From: Woeseiaceae bacterium
Lineage (GTDB): Bacteria > Pseudomonadota > Gammaproteobacteria > Steroidobacterales > Woeseiaceae
Reading direction: 5' to 3'
Assembly: GCA_028277185.1 (NCBI GenBank)
Contig: JANQGQ010000012.1
Location: 124,001-188,000, forward strand
DNA: 64,000 nt
Part shown: piece by piece, positions 27,725-36,466 of the stretch
Position numbering within the stretch: position 1 is the first letter of the stretch
How the letters are laid out: every line of letters starts with the position of its first letter
The notes under the pieces: model-generated
What the model saw: only the letters and a program-made list of their open reading frames with translations
Told to the model about the DNA's origin: nothing
Database searches by the model: none
Program-made: the position numbers and the translations under genes

Positions 27725-29221
27725 ATGAGTATCGGGATCGTCAACAGCCGGGCCCTGCTGGGCATCGATGCGCCCCGCGTTCGCGTCGAGGTGTTTCTGT
27801 CCGGCGGACTACCGTCGTTTTCGGTGTCCGGCATGGCCGAGACGGCCGTGCGCGAAAGCAAGGACCGGGTGCGCGGCGCCATCATCAATTCCGGCTTCCC
27901 GTTTCCGCAGGAACGCATCACCGTCAGTCTCGGTCCCGCCGACATGCCCAAGGCCGGCGGTCGTTTCGACCTGGCGATTGCGCTCGGCATCCTCGCGGCG
28001 AGCCGGCACTTACCTCAGAGTGCGCTCGACGGCGTCGAGTGCTACGGAGAACTGGGGCTCGACGGCGACCTGAAGCCCGTTGGCGGACTGCTGACGGCCG
28101 CGCTCAAGGCCCGGGAAGCGGGTGCGGCGATGCTGGTTCCCGCGGCGAGCGCCGCGGAGCCCGCGTTCGCGCACGACCGCGTGTTCCCCGCGGCTTCCCT
28201 GAACGATGCGGCGGCGCACCTCAAGGGGACGACACGGATTCCACAGGCGGACAGGACTCCGGCCTGCGAGCGGGGTGCGACAGGCGACGACCTCGAAGCC
28301 GTTCGCGGTCAGGCACGCCCGAAACGGGCGCTGGAGATTGCCGCGGCGGGCGGGCACAACCTGCTCCTGTCCGGATCGCCCGGAACGGGCAAGAGTCTGC
28401 TCGCGCGCTGTCTGCCGGGGCTCCTGCCCGAGTTGAATGACGAGGAAGCACTCGACGTGCTGGCTGTCGAGTCGCTGCTCGGTTCGCCGACGTCGCCCGG
28501 CTCGTGGCGTCAGCCGCCGTTCCGGTCGCCGCACCACACGGCATCCGCCGCCGCCCTCGTCGGCGGCGGCGCCGGTCCGCAACCCGGGGAGATCTCACGT
28601 GCACACTGCGGCGTGCTGTTTCTCGATGAACTGCCGGAGTTCAGCCGGCATGTGCTCGAGGTACTGCGCGAGCCGCTCGAGAACGGCCGTATCTGCATCG
28701 CCCGCGCCAACGCTCAGATCGTCTTTCCGGCGCGTTTCCAACTCGTCGCGGCCATGAATCCTTGCCCTTGCGGCTATCTTGGCGACAGCCAGGGACAGTG
28801 CCGCTGCAGCGGGGAGCGCGTCGCAAACTACCGGGCACGCATCTCGGGGCCGCTGCTCGACCGTATCGACCTCACGATCGACGTGGAACGGCAGAAGGCC
28901 GCGGTGTTTCGCGGCCCATCGCGCGAGGAAGGGAGCGCCGCGGTCGCGGTACGGGTTGCAAACGCGCGCAGGCGGCAGACCGAACGCCAAGGCACCGTCA
29001 ACGCACGGATCCCGGCGGCGATGCTCGACGACGTCGCGGCACTCGACCATACATCGTGGGCCTTACTCGAAAACGCCGCCGACACGCTGGGCCTGTCGGC
29101 GCGCGGCATGCATCGCACGCTGCGTGTCGCACGCAGCGTTGCAGACCTTGCCGGTTGCGAGGCGGTCGAGGCGCCGCACGTCGCCGAGGCCTTGAGCTTT
29201 CGGGCCTCGGCAGCTGCTTGA
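27725..29221 (+). CDS. comM: ComM/YifB-family Mg-chelatase-like AAA ATPase
   Basis: 498 residues. ComM is a hexameric helicase that promotes branch migration during natural transformation. N-terminal Lon-like domain ('LLGIDAPRVRVEVFLSGGLPSFSV' in two parts; 'GMAETAVRESKDRVRGAI'), then the AAA core with Walker A 'LLSGSPGTGKSLLARCLPGLL', Walker B 'CGVLFLDELPEFSR', a zinc-like CPCGYLGD...CRC motif, and a C-terminal Mg_chelatase_C helix bundle ending 'HVAEALSFRASAAA'. A good ribosome site (CGGAGGG) precedes ATG. The final 48 bp are echoed by a diverged copy 1.07 kb downstream (30246-30305), consistent with an insertion at the 3' end of this gene. Confidence 0.95.
   Translation: MSIGIVNSRALLGIDAPRVRVEVFLSGGLPSFSVSGMAETAVRESKDRVRGAIINSGFPFPQERITVSLGPADMPKAGGRFDLAIALGILAASRHLPQSALDGVECYGELGLDGDLKPVGGLLTAALKAREAGAAMLVPAASAAEPAFAHDRVFPAASLNDAAAHLKGTTRIPQADRTPACERGATGDDLEAVRGQARPKRALEIAAAGGHNLLLSGSPGTGKSLLARCLPGLLPELNDEEALDVLAVESLLGSPTSPGSWRQPPFRSPHHTASAAALVGGGAGPQPGEISRAHCGVLFLDELPEFSRHVLEVLREPLENGRICIARANAQIVFPARFQLVAAMNPCPCGYLGDSQGQCRCSGERVANYRARISGPLLDRIDLTIDVERQKAAVFRGPSREEGSAAVAVRVANARRRQTERQGTVNARIPAAMLDDVAALDHTSWALLENAADTLGLSARGMHRTLRVARSVADLAGCEAVEAPHVAEALSFRASAAA
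29175..29190 (+). repeat. Left 16-bp direct repeat inside comM 3' end
   Basis: CGCACGTCGCCGAGGC, identical to 30247-30262 and in the same reading frame (encoding HVAEA with the preceding base). It marks the probable left junction of the small insert carrying the alpha/beta-hydrolase gene. Confidence 0.6.
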
Positions 29222-29255
29222 GGGTTGCCGCCGGGGGTCCCGCCGCTCCGCTTCG

Positions 29256-30092
29256 CTAGAGAATCCGCCGCAGTGCAGCTTCGAGCGGTTTCAGGAAATC
29301 GCGGTCTTCCCAGTATTCGTTATGGCTCAGAGGCGTCCAGCTACTGAGCGGCCCGCCCACGTTGATGTCTTTGTCGACAGTAACGGCCTTGCGGTAACCG
29401 TCGCTCAGCGGTTTGAGCGGCCAGCCCAGGACGTCATCGGGATCGTAGTAGTTCTGCCAGCTGAAGCTCCAGCCATTGGCGTTGACCTTGATCGGCACTA
29501 TTTCTTCTTTAGGCAGTCCGGCGACGAAGATCGGGATGTTGCACCCCGAAGTGAACAAGTACTCGAGCGTCTTGAGGCGCAGGAAAGCATGTTCCCCCGA
29601 GCGGCCTATCGGATCGGGAATGTCCGCCCGGAACACGCCAACGCCCAGGTTCGCCGTCGGCTTCTGAGCATCCCAGATGTAGTTCGAGATCACCTGACAG
29701 CCGAGCGAGTGTGCCACGATCACGACCGGCTTCCGGGGGTCTTCCAGGTCGTCGAGCGCATCGATGAGCGTATCGTGAATGATCTCCTGTATCCGGTGGT
29801 ACATGCTGTCGGTCTCGTGCGCCCGGTATTGCATCGTGCCCGCGTCTGAGAACCCAAAGAGCAGAAACTTACGTAGCTTGACCCAGTCGACGTTGGCTGT
29901 GCGTTTACATGCGTCCATGTATCGGCGCTGATGATCTTGCAGGAGGTCCTGATAGTAGACGGCGTTCCAGGACACTCTCTCCCACAGCGAATCGCCGAGG
30001 CGATCCCGAAGTTCGGATCGCAAACCGAAGTGGTAGTCCGGTTCGGTTTCGCCCATGCCGTGAACTACAACGATCGCAAGGTCTTTCGTCAT
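29256..30092 (-). CDS. Alpha/beta-hydrolase-like protein of unknown function
   Basis: 278 residues, no signal peptide. 'LAIVVVHGMGETEPDYHF' at the start resembles the oxyanion strand of lipase-like alpha/beta hydrolases, and 'PVVIVAHSLGCQVISNYIW' near residue 125 is a nucleophile elbow of the xHSLG type with serine in place. A candidate acid/histidine region is near the end ('PLSHNEYWED'). It may be a lipase or esterase acting on an intracellular substrate. Composition is less GC-rich than flanking genes. It is the only gene between the two copies of the comM tail and runs opposite to comM, supporting recent acquisition. Confidence 0.7.
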   Translation of the reverse strand: MTKDLAIVVVHGMGETEPDYHFGLRSELRDRLGDSLWERVSWNAVYYQDLLQDHQRRYMDACKRTANVDWVKLRKFLLFGFSDAGTMQYRAHETDSMYHRIQEIIHDTLIDALDDLEDPRKPVVIVAHSLGCQVISNYIWDAQKPTANLGVGVFRADIPDPIGRSGEHAFLRLKTLEYLFTSGCNIPIFVAGLPKEEIVPIKVNANGWSFSWQNYYDPDDVLGWPLKPLSDGYRKAVTVDKDINVGGPLSSWTPLSHNEYWEDRDFLKPLEAALRRIL

Positions 30093-30245
30093 CTCAAGTC
30101 TCCTGTTCGTTTTTGTTTGGGGAGTCGACGTCGCTACCCGCCCCCGGGAGCCGCGGCGTTACACGCTGTTGACTCCTTTTCGGAGTCTAAGATCGGTTCT
30201 GTTCTGGTAATTCAAGTACAAATTCGGACGATTTCAAGTGCATTG

Positions 30246-30305
30246 TCGCACGTCGCCGAGGCGCTCAGCTTCAGGAGCCCGGCAAACAAGCAGGGCAATG
30301 CTTGA
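30246..30305 (+). pseudogene. Displaced remnant of a comM 3' end
   Basis: In one frame this reads 'SHVAEALSFRSPANKQGNA' followed by TGA. It matches the C-terminus of the intact comM ('HVAEALSFRASAAA' then TGA) in frame, in its first nine residues and in stop position. The rest differs, as expected for an old or foreign allele of the gene end. It has no start or ribosome site and cannot be an independent gene. Confidence 0.6.
30247..30262 (+). repeat. Right 16-bp direct repeat, comM tail remnant
   Basis: Second copy of CGCACGTCGCCGAGGC, 1072 bp after the first. Together they bracket the hydrolase gene and its upstream region, which also holds a 6-bp inverted repeat (GACTCC 30171-30176, GGAGTC 30182-30187). 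Confidence 0.6.
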
Positions 30306-30325
30306 GGTCCCATCCGCAAACGCAC

Positions 30326-31282
30326 TCAAGCCGTGTAGAACGCGTTGTAGCCGAGCGCGACATCCAGTGAGACTCCGGAGATCGCCTGTGCCGCGTCGCT
30401 CGCCAGAAACACGGCGGCTTTGGCGATTTCCTCCGGTTGGATCACCGCGTCCTGCCCGAGCGGAAGCAGTGGGTTGATCGCAGCGTCCTGTTCCTCGCGG
30501 GTGCTGAGCCCCATCGATCTGATTTGGCCTTCCGAGCGATACATCGGTGTGTCGACCGGGCCGGGTGCGATGGCGTTGGCCGTGATGTTGTCCGGACCGA
30601 GCTCGATCGCCGCTTGCTTTGTGAGGCCGATGACTGCCCACTTGGTCGAGGTATAGGCGCCGTTTCCTGGCACCCCCTGACGGCCGCCGATCGAGCTCAG
30701 CGAGATAAGGCGTCCGCCGCCACGATTGCGCAATGCCGGAATCGCGGCCTTGAACGTATTGAAGACGCCATGCACGTTCACGTCGTACACGCTCTTCCAG
30801 TCCTGTTCGGTGCCGTCGGCAAACGCGTGCCAGCGGACGTAGCCGGCATTGGCAACCGCGATGTCGAGGCCGCCGAAGCGATCGATCGCCCGCGCAACCG
30901 CGTTTTCGAGGTCTTTCGGCTTGCGAACGTCCGCCGTGACCTTCTCGACATCGTTCGTTATGGCGCGAACGGTTCGAAAGCCCGCCTCGAACTCCTCTGC
31001 GTTGGCGATACGAAAGCCCTCGACGGACGGCACGGCACGCGGGTTGGCGACGTCGAGCATGACGACGGCGGCGCCCTGTTCGGCGTACGCCTTCGCGATA
31101 GCCAGGCCGATCCCGCGGGCGGCACCCGTGACCAGCGCCACGCGGCCGGCCAACGCGCCAGCGTTCGTCCGGCGATTGCCATTCGACCGGGCTCCGGCCA
31201 GTCCGGGTGCGGCCAACGCAGCGGCGCCCGCCAGCCCGGCAGAGAGAAAACGACGACGATCCGTATTCGTGGTGTGGCTCAT
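30326..31282 (-). CDS. Tat-exported short-chain dehydrogenase/reductase
   Basis: 318 residues. Unusually for an SDR it has an N-terminal twin-arginine signal ('TDRRRFLSAGLAGAAALAAPGLAGA'), so it is likely periplasmic after export with its cofactor. The classical SDR body follows: 'ALVTGAARGIGLAIAKAYAE' (NAD(P) site), 'IAVANAGYV', catalytic serine in 'LISLSSIGG' and the YxxxK in 'GAYTSTKWAVIGLTKQ'. 'VMLDVAN' with Asp after strand 2 suggests NAD preference. A 60-residue insertion between strands 2 and 3 region is longer than normal. It is divergent from the LysR regulator at 31401, which probably controls it. Confidence 0.9.
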   Translation of the reverse strand: MSHTTNTDRRRFLSAGLAGAAALAAPGLAGARSNGNRRTNAGALAGRVALVTGAARGIGLAIAKAYAEQGAAVVMLDVANPRAVPSVEGFRIANAEEFEAGFRTVRAITNDVEKVTADVRKPKDLENAVARAIDRFGGLDIAVANAGYVRWHAFADGTEQDWKSVYDVNVHGVFNTFKAAIPALRNRGGGRLISLSSIGGRQGVPGNGAYTSTKWAVIGLTKQAAIELGPDNITANAIAPGPVDTPMYRSEGQIRSMGLSTREEQDAAINPLLPLGQDAVIQPEEIAKAAVFLASDAAQAISGVSLDVALGYNAFYTA

Positions 31283-31348
31283 GACTGTCTCCTTGTGGGG
31301 TTCCAGGCGGCCGTTGCCGCTGTCGATTCACACTGTACGAGCGCCACA

Positions 31349-31388
31349 GTGATTAGATAAGATCCCTTTATCTGAACAAAGTGATTAG
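31349..31388. promoter_or_regulatory. LysR-type operator region between SDR and LysR genes
   Basis: AGATAA (31355-31360) and TTATCT (31368-31373) form a dyad spaced 7 bp, containing a T-N11-A core. It is flanked by a direct repeat GTGATTAG at 31349-31356 and 31381-31388, 32 bp apart. It lies in the 118-bp divergent region and reaches to 13 bp before the LysR start, so the regulator probably represses itself and activates the SDR gene. Confidence 0.55.
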
Positions 31389-31400
31389 CAACACTACGCA

Positions 31401-32345
31401 ATGAAACGGAGCGAGCTCGAAGGCCTGGTGCCGTTCCTCGCGGTTGTGGAGCACGGTGGCTTCCGAGCGGCCGCGCGGGCGCTCGGAGTGACCTCCTCGG
31501 CGGTGAGTCAGGCGGTCAAGGCGCTGGAGGCGCGGCTTGGTGTCCCGCTGCTGATCCGCTCGACGCGCAGCGTCGGCCTGACCCAGGCCGGAGCGAGTCT
31601 GTCCGATCGCTGCCGGCCGGCGCTCAGCGAGCTGACCGACGCGGTCGAGAGTGTGCGCGATTTCGGCGAGCGGCCCGCCGGGCTTCTGCGAATCAACGCG
31701 CCGCGGATCGCATTGCCGGTCATCTTCGAGCCGGTGCTCGGCCCGTTTCGCGACGCGCATCCCGACATCCAGGTAGAGATGTTTCTCGACGACCGGCTGT
31801 CGGATATCGCGCGGGAGGGTTTTGACGCTGGCATTCGCCTCGGACAGTCCGTTGAAGCCGACATGGTTTCGACTCGTTTGACGCCACCGTCGCGCATGGC
31901 GATCGTTGCATCGCCGGAGTATCTCGCCGCACATGGGACGCCCGAGTCCCCGGACGACCTCGCGGAGCATCGCTGCATCAATTTTCGCCGGCCGACGCGT
32001 CGGACCGTCTACCGGTGGCGCTTCATCGACAACGGCGAGAGTCGGCAGATCGCGGTGAACGGCGACATTATCGTCAACGATCCGAATGCCAAACTGTTCG
32101 CGGCGCGTTCGGGTTTCGGACTCGCATACGAGATCGAGCCGGTCGTCCGCGCCGACGTCGAGGCGGGCCGCCTGGTTCCGGTGCTCTCCGACTGGCTCCC
32201 CACGATCCCCGGGTTTCACATCTACTTCCCTGGCCGCGCCCAGGTGATGCTGAAGCTCCGCGTGTTCATCGATTTCGTTCAGAGTAGTCTGCTGACCGGC
32301 GACCGTGACAAGGCGGTGCACGCGGCTGGCGCGCAGCCCGGGTAA
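31401..32345 (+). CDS. LysR-family transcriptional regulator
   Basis: 314 residues. N-terminal winged helix-turn-helix 'LVPFLAVVEHGGFRAAARAL' and 'VTSSAVSQAVKALEARLGVP' is standard, followed by the linker helix and a substrate-binding domain beginning 'GLLRINAPRIALPVIFEPVL' and containing 'FDAGIRLGQSVEADMVSTRL'. This type ('DAGIRLG...VSTRLTPPSRMAIVASPEYL') is close to the DsdC/YafC-like subgroup that often sits beside oxidoreductases. It is divergent from a Tat-exported SDR and upstream of an acyl-CoA ligase. The inducer is unknown. Confidence 0.93.
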   Translation: MKRSELEGLVPFLAVVEHGGFRAAARALGVTSSAVSQAVKALEARLGVPLLIRSTRSVGLTQAGASLSDRCRPALSELTDAVESVRDFGERPAGLLRINAPRIALPVIFEPVLGPFRDAHPDIQVEMFLDDRLSDIAREGFDAGIRLGQSVEADMVSTRLTPPSRMAIVASPEYLAAHGTPESPDDLAEHRCINFRRPTRRTVYRWRFIDNGESRQIAVNGDIIVNDPNAKLFAARSGFGLAYEIEPVVRADVEAGRLVPVLSDWLPTIPGFHIYFPGRAQVMLKLRVFIDFVQSSLLTGDRDKAVHAAGAQPG

Positions 32346-32463
32346 GCATCAGGCCGAGCACCGGTTTTCGCGGAAGCTGTCACGACAACGCGACAGCCGC
32401 GCGCGTTCGCTCGCGTTTCACATGCTCGAAAAAGCGGCCTTGAAACGGCCGAGTCGGTCCACT

Positions 32464-32478
32464 GAAACTGGTAGTTTC
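32464..32478. promoter_or_regulatory. Perfect palindrome upstream of the AlkK-like gene
   Basis: GAAACT, GGT, AGTTTC: a 6-bp perfect inverted repeat with a 3-bp centre, 43 bp before the acyl-CoA ligase start and within the 175-bp gap after the LysR gene. It may be a regulator site near the promoter. Confidence 0.35.
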
Positions 32479-32520
32479 GGCAGCGTGGCCGTTGTCCACG
32501 CGACATACGCAGAGACTGTC

Positions 32521-34149
32521 ATGCTCGGCCTGATGCAAGACGCGCCCATAAATCTCGTTTCGATCCTGCAGCATGCGGGCCGCTGGCACGGCGAGCAGGA
32601 AGTCGTAACGCAACGAGTCGAAGGCGGCATTCACCGTCAGACTTACGCGGAGACGTTGACACGCGCCACGTCGCTCGCGGCTCGCCTGCGTGATTGGGGG
32701 CTCCGGCCGGGTGACCGAATTGCAACGATGGGGTGGAACACCCACCGTCATCTGGAGTGCTGGTACGCCGTATCCGGTCAAGGCGCCGTCTGCCACACGC
32801 TCAACCCGCGATTGTTCGTCGAGCAGCTTAACTACATCATCAATCACGCCGGGGACCGGATGATCTTCGTGGACCTGAGCTTCGTCGATGCGTTGATCGG
32901 CCGGCTCGATCAACTGCCCACGATAGAGGCGGTAGTGGTCATGACGGACCGGGCGAACATGCCCGTATACGATACCGGTAGCGTTGCGTTGCTGTGCTAT
33001 GAAGACTGGGCCGCGGACACCGGGGCCAGCCTCGAGTGGCCCACGCTCGACGACAACACGGCATCCTCGCTGTGCTACACGTCCGGTACGACCGGCGACC
33101 CAAAAGGCGTTCTCTACTCGCATCGGGCCAATCTGCTGCACGCGTACGCGTCGTGCCTGCCTGACGTATTCAATCTGTCGGCGAGAGATACGATCCTGAT
33201 GATTGTGCCGATGTTTCACGCCAACTCCTGGGGGCTGGCGTATGCCGCGCCGATGGTGGGCGCGAAGCTCGTCCTGCCCGGGGCGGACATGAGCGGGGCC
33301 TCGGTCCAGCGGCTGATTACGCAGGAGTCCGTCACGAAGGCGGCCGGCGTGCCCACCGTATGGAATACGCTGCTGGACTACCTTGATGAGACCGATCTCG
33401 GCCTTCACCCGCTCCGCGAAGTGGTCGTCGGCGGCGCTGCCCTGCCGGCTTCGATGATCAGCACCTTCAGGGATCGGTATCAGGTCGGGACGATTCATGC
33501 CTGGGGGATGACGGAGATGACGCCGATCGGCACCTTCAATCGACCCAAGGCGGGCTTCGATGTGCTGGATGCGGAAGGGCAGCTACACCAGCGCCTGAAG
33601 CAAGGCCGCGTCCCGTTCGGCGTCGACATGAAGATCGTGGACGACCAGGACGACGACGTGCCTTGCGACGGAGAAACGTTTGGCCGCTTGCTGGTGAAAG
33701 GCCCGTGGACGATCGATCGTTACTACGGCGACGACGCCAGCGCACTGGCCCACGGGTGGTTCGACACCGGCGACATCGCAACGATCGATTCCGAGGGCTA
33801 CATGCAGATCACGGATCGGGCCAAGGACGTCGTCAAGTCCGGCGGCGAATGGATCAGCTCGGTGGCCGTCGAAAACGCGGCGATCGGCGTGCCCGGCGTG
33901 GCGCTGGCGGCGTGTATCGGTGCATCCCATCCGAAATGGGGCGAGCGGCCGCTGCTGCTCGTTCAGTGCCGGGACGGGCAGTCGGTCGCCGAGAGCGACC
34001 TGCAGAAGGCATTGTCGGCGTCACTGGCCAAATGGCAGCTGCCGGATGCCGTGGTGTTCGTCGACGAGATTCCGCTGACGGCCGCCGGGAAGATCGATAA
34101 GAAGCCGCTCCGCGAACGCTACAGCTCCTACCTGACGTCCGGCCAATGA
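32521..34149 (+). CDS. AlkK-like medium/long-chain acyl-CoA ligase
   Basis: 542 residues starting at ATG 32521; the start is set by the family N-terminus ('[24 protein letters not shown]' is close to AlkK-type ligases), and an upstream open frame overlaps the LysR gene. It is an AMP-forming ligase that activates a carboxylic acid with ATP and CoA. The P-loop-like '[20 protein letters not shown]' is near residue 185, with '[12 protein letters not shown]' and '[22 protein letters not shown]' further on and the catalytic lysine in '[14 protein letters not shown]'. The AlkK group usually takes medium-chain fatty acids. It precedes a convergent SDR gene. Confidence 0.92.
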   Translation: MLGLMQDAPINLVSILQHAGRWHGEQEVVTQRVEGGIHRQTYAETLTRATSLAARLRDWGLRPGDRIATMGWNTHRHLECWYAVSGQGAVCHTLNPRLFVEQLNYIINHAGDRMIFVDLSFVDALIGRLDQLPTIEAVVVMTDRANMPVYDTGSVALLCYEDWAADTGASLEWPTLDDNTASSLCYTSGTTGDPKGVLYSHRANLLHAYASCLPDVFNLSARDTILMIVPMFHANSWGLAYAAPMVGAKLVLPGADMSGASVQRLITQESVTKAAGVPTVWNTLLDYLDETDLGLHPLREVVVGGAALPASMISTFRDRYQVGTIHAWGMTEMTPIGTFNRPKAGFDVLDAEGQLHQRLKQGRVPFGVDMKIVDDQDDDVPCDGETFGRLLVKGPWTIDRYYGDDASALAHGWFDTGDIATIDSEGYMQITDRAKDVVKSGGEWISSVAVENAAIGVPGVALAACIGASHPKWGERPLLLVQCRDGQSVAESDLQKALSASLAKWQLPDAVVFVDEIPLTAAGKIDKKPLRERYSSYLTSGQ

Positions 34150-34174
34150 CCTCGCGTTGTCATTGCACGCCCGA

Positions 34175-34966
34175 TCAGAAATTGCCGATCGCGTGGCCGC
34201 CGTCGACGGAGAGGCTGGTGCCATTGATATAGGAGCCGGCGTCGCTGGCCAGCAGCATGAACGGGGCATCGAGCTCTTCAGGCAGGCCGGTGCGGCCAGC
34301 CGGACTTCCGGCAATGAATGCGGCGCCGCGCTCAGTATCGAAGAACGAACGGTTCATGTCCGTCACGACATAGCCCGGACAGAGCGCGTTGACCCGAATG
34401 CCGTGGCCGGCCCACTCCAGCGCCAGAGAGCGGGTGAGCTGAAGCAACCCGGCTTTCGACGTCGCATAACTGCTCTGCCCTTTGGCGACGCGCAGTCCGA
34501 ATATTGAAGCGGTGTTGACGATACTGCCGGTCCCGGCGGCATCGATCATGCGGCGTCCGGCTTCCCGGGCGACGAACCAGGCGCCGGTGAGGTTGGTGTC
34601 CATTACGCGGCGCCAGCGGTCCTCTGAGATGTCGGTGGCACGTGCGGGGTCGGCGATGCCGGCATTGTTCGAAACGATGCGGACGACGCCGAAAGTACTC
34701 TCGGCTTTCGCGAAACCCCGCTCCACGCTTGCGGCGTCGGTCACGTCGATGTCAACGGCCAACGCCTCGCCGCCCTGAGCCCGGATGCGTTCGACCAGCT
34801 CAAGCAGGCGGTCCCGGCGGCGCGCCGCGACCACCACTTTGGCTCCGTGCCGGGCCAGCAGCCGGGCGAAATGACAGCCCAGACCGCTCGATGCGCCGGT
34901 GACGAGCGCAACGCGGCCGCTCACGTCGAAAGGATCCGGCAAGGAGGATGCCGCCGTGCTTTGCAC
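34175..34966 (-). CDS. Short-chain dehydrogenase/reductase
   Basis: 263 residues from a GTG start at 34966, whose G is shared with the TAG stop of the tannase gene (TAGTG), so the two are coupled. A longer frame upstream overlaps tannase. Classical SDR motifs: 'ALVTGASSGLGCHFARLLA' (cofactor), 'VVAARRRDRL' (arginines after strand 2, favouring NADPH), 'IVSNNAGIAD', catalytic serine in 'NTASIFG' and YxxxK in 'SSYATSKAGLLQLTR'. It ends 'INGTSLSVDGGHAIGNF'. Probably oxidises or reduces an alcohol released by the tannase-like esterase (inference from coupling). Confidence 0.9.
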   Translation of the reverse strand: MQSTAASSLPDPFDVSGRVALVTGASSGLGCHFARLLARHGAKVVVAARRRDRLLELVERIRAQGGEALAVDIDVTDAASVERGFAKAESTFGVVRIVSNNAGIADPARATDISEDRWRRVMDTNLTGAWFVAREAGRRMIDAAGTGSIVNTASIFGLRVAKGQSSYATSKAGLLQLTRSLALEWAGHGIRVNALCPGYVVTDMNRSFFDTERGAAFIAGSPAGRTGLPEELDAPFMLLASDAGSYINGTSLSVDGGHAIGNF

Positions 34967-36447
34967 TATTCGCCCGACACGGGGCCCGGCGGTTTGGGGT
35001 AGGCGTGGATGTGACGAGTTCGACCGGACTCGCCGTCGGTTGCCGTCACCGAATCCGGCGCTTGGCCCGTGGCGTCCCAGGCCTCCAGCACACTCAGCCA
35101 GTCCACGGCGTGAATACCGGGACCGCCGTGGCAATGATTCATGCCCGGGATCAGAAAGCCGCGGACCGGCGACTCTGTGCCACCCGGTTCCCGATCAAAG
35201 GCCGCCACGGCATCCAGATAGTCGATAGTGCTTTGCGGTACCACCGACTGATCCCGCCAGCCGTGGTAGATGAGGAGTTTGCCGCCGCGTTCCGCGAATG
35301 CGCGAAGGTCCGGATCGGTGGCGGAGAACAGCGCATGCTGTGCCGCCGAGTCCGCGAGGTATCGGTCGAAATCCTCGAGCCGCGGCGTCCAGTCGGGACC
35401 CGGATCGGACTCGAAAGCCAGGTAGCGAAACAGATCACGCATGAAGCCGGCGTAGAGCGGCGGCCTGCCACCGCTGCCGACGTAATTGCCGATCCAGTTG
35501 GCTTCGGAGCCGAACTCAGGCCCCCTGAGTCCGGCCTGACCGTCGAAAGGGCCTCGGTAAACTGCCTGCGCCGTCTCTTTGGCGGTTTCGCTCAGGCAGT
35601 GCCCGGTCGACGCGCCGCAGATCGGTGCTGTCCAGTCGATCGAGCACTGGCGCGGTTGATCCAGCACGCCATCGACGTTGCCGTCGAGCGCGTCGCAGCG
35701 GTCCTGCACGTGAGCGGCCAGCGCTGCAACGTCCTCGCTCGTCAGCGCCGGTTGCCCGTCCGTTCCCTGCGCAACCAGCACGCTCCACAGCAGCTGCAGA
35801 CCGGAGCCATGCAGATAGTCGATCACCGGTGCGCCGGCGATGATGCCGTCGAAGTCTTCCGGATAACGCTGTGCCGCCATGAGCCCCTGGCGTCCGCCTG
35901 TCGAGCAGCCCCGAAAGTAGTGCTTCGAAGGCTCCCGGCGGTGCGCGGTCAACAGGATCTCGGCGGCGCGCGCCACCCGATGTGTGGCGCGGTACGCAAA
36001 GTCCACTTCAGCGACAGGGTTGTCGTAGGCCCAGACCGCGTCGATGGGTGTACCGACGTGCCCCATGTTCGTGGCCACGGTCGCGTAGCCACGCGCGAGC
36101 GCATCGTTTGCACGATCGATGTAGATCGATCCGCAGAACCCGCCGCAGCCCTGGAACAGCAGTTTGCCGTTCCAGTCGTCGGCGGGGATACGCAGGGTGA
36201 ACTGCGACTGCGGCGCGGCGTAACCGCTGACCTCGCAGACGGTCCCTGCGCCGTCGACGCTGCGCTCCGTACTCGACAACACTTTGGCGGGCAGGGCGTC
36301 CAGCGCCGCGATCGGACCACGGAGCGCTTCGCATGTCGGCGCTCCTTCCGTCTGCGCCTCGTCTTCAGACTGCGGTTCCGCGCAGGCAGCGGTGCTGAGA
36401 CAGAGCGTCAGAACGAGCCACGAGTAAAGAGCGGTTGGCGCGCTCAC
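34966..36447 (-). CDS. Tannase/feruloyl esterase family lipoprotein
   Basis: 493 residues from GTG at 36447, giving a lipoprotein signal ('LYSWLVLTLCLSTAAC'). The tannase family hydrolyses ester bonds of gallic, ferulic or related acids. The diagnostic CS-D-HC set is visible: nucleophile 'RGCSTGGRQGL' (near residue 178), aspartate in 'IYHGWRDQSVV' (near 397) and His with paired Cys in 'PGMNHCHGG' (near 436). 'GCGGFCGSIYI' is also typical. As a lipoprotein it may sit on the outer membrane facing outward or the periplasm. It lies 19 bp from the TonB receptor stop and is coupled to an SDR, so the three likely work on one ester. Confidence 0.92.
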   Translation of the reverse strand: MSAPTALYSWLVLTLCLSTAACAEPQSEDEAQTEGAPTCEALRGPIAALDALPAKVLSSTERSVDGAGTVCEVSGYAAPQSQFTLRIPADDWNGKLLFQGCGGFCGSIYIDRANDALARGYATVATNMGHVGTPIDAVWAYDNPVAEVDFAYRATHRVARAAEILLTAHRREPSKHYFRGCSTGGRQGLMAAQRYPEDFDGIIAGAPVIDYLHGSGLQLLWSVLVAQGTDGQPALTSEDVAALAAHVQDRCDALDGNVDGVLDQPRQCSIDWTAPICGASTGHCLSETAKETAQAVYRGPFDGQAGLRGPEFGSEANWIGNYVGSGGRPPLYAGFMRDLFRYLAFESDPGPDWTPRLEDFDRYLADSAAQHALFSATDPDLRAFAERGGKLLIYHGWRDQSVVPQSTIDYLDAVAAFDREPGGTESPVRGFLIPGMNHCHGGPGIHAVDWLSVLEAWDATGQAPDSVTATDGESGRTRHIHAYPKPPGPVSGE

Positions 36448-36466
36448 TGAAACTGGTGCGGCTCCG

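Noticed and set aside
32460..36457. 13-bp identity CACTGAAACTGGT at 32460-32472 and 36445-36457
   Set aside because: Repeats of this length are expected many times by chance in 64 kb, and the second copy overlaps the tannase start codon. Not evidence of a shared operator.
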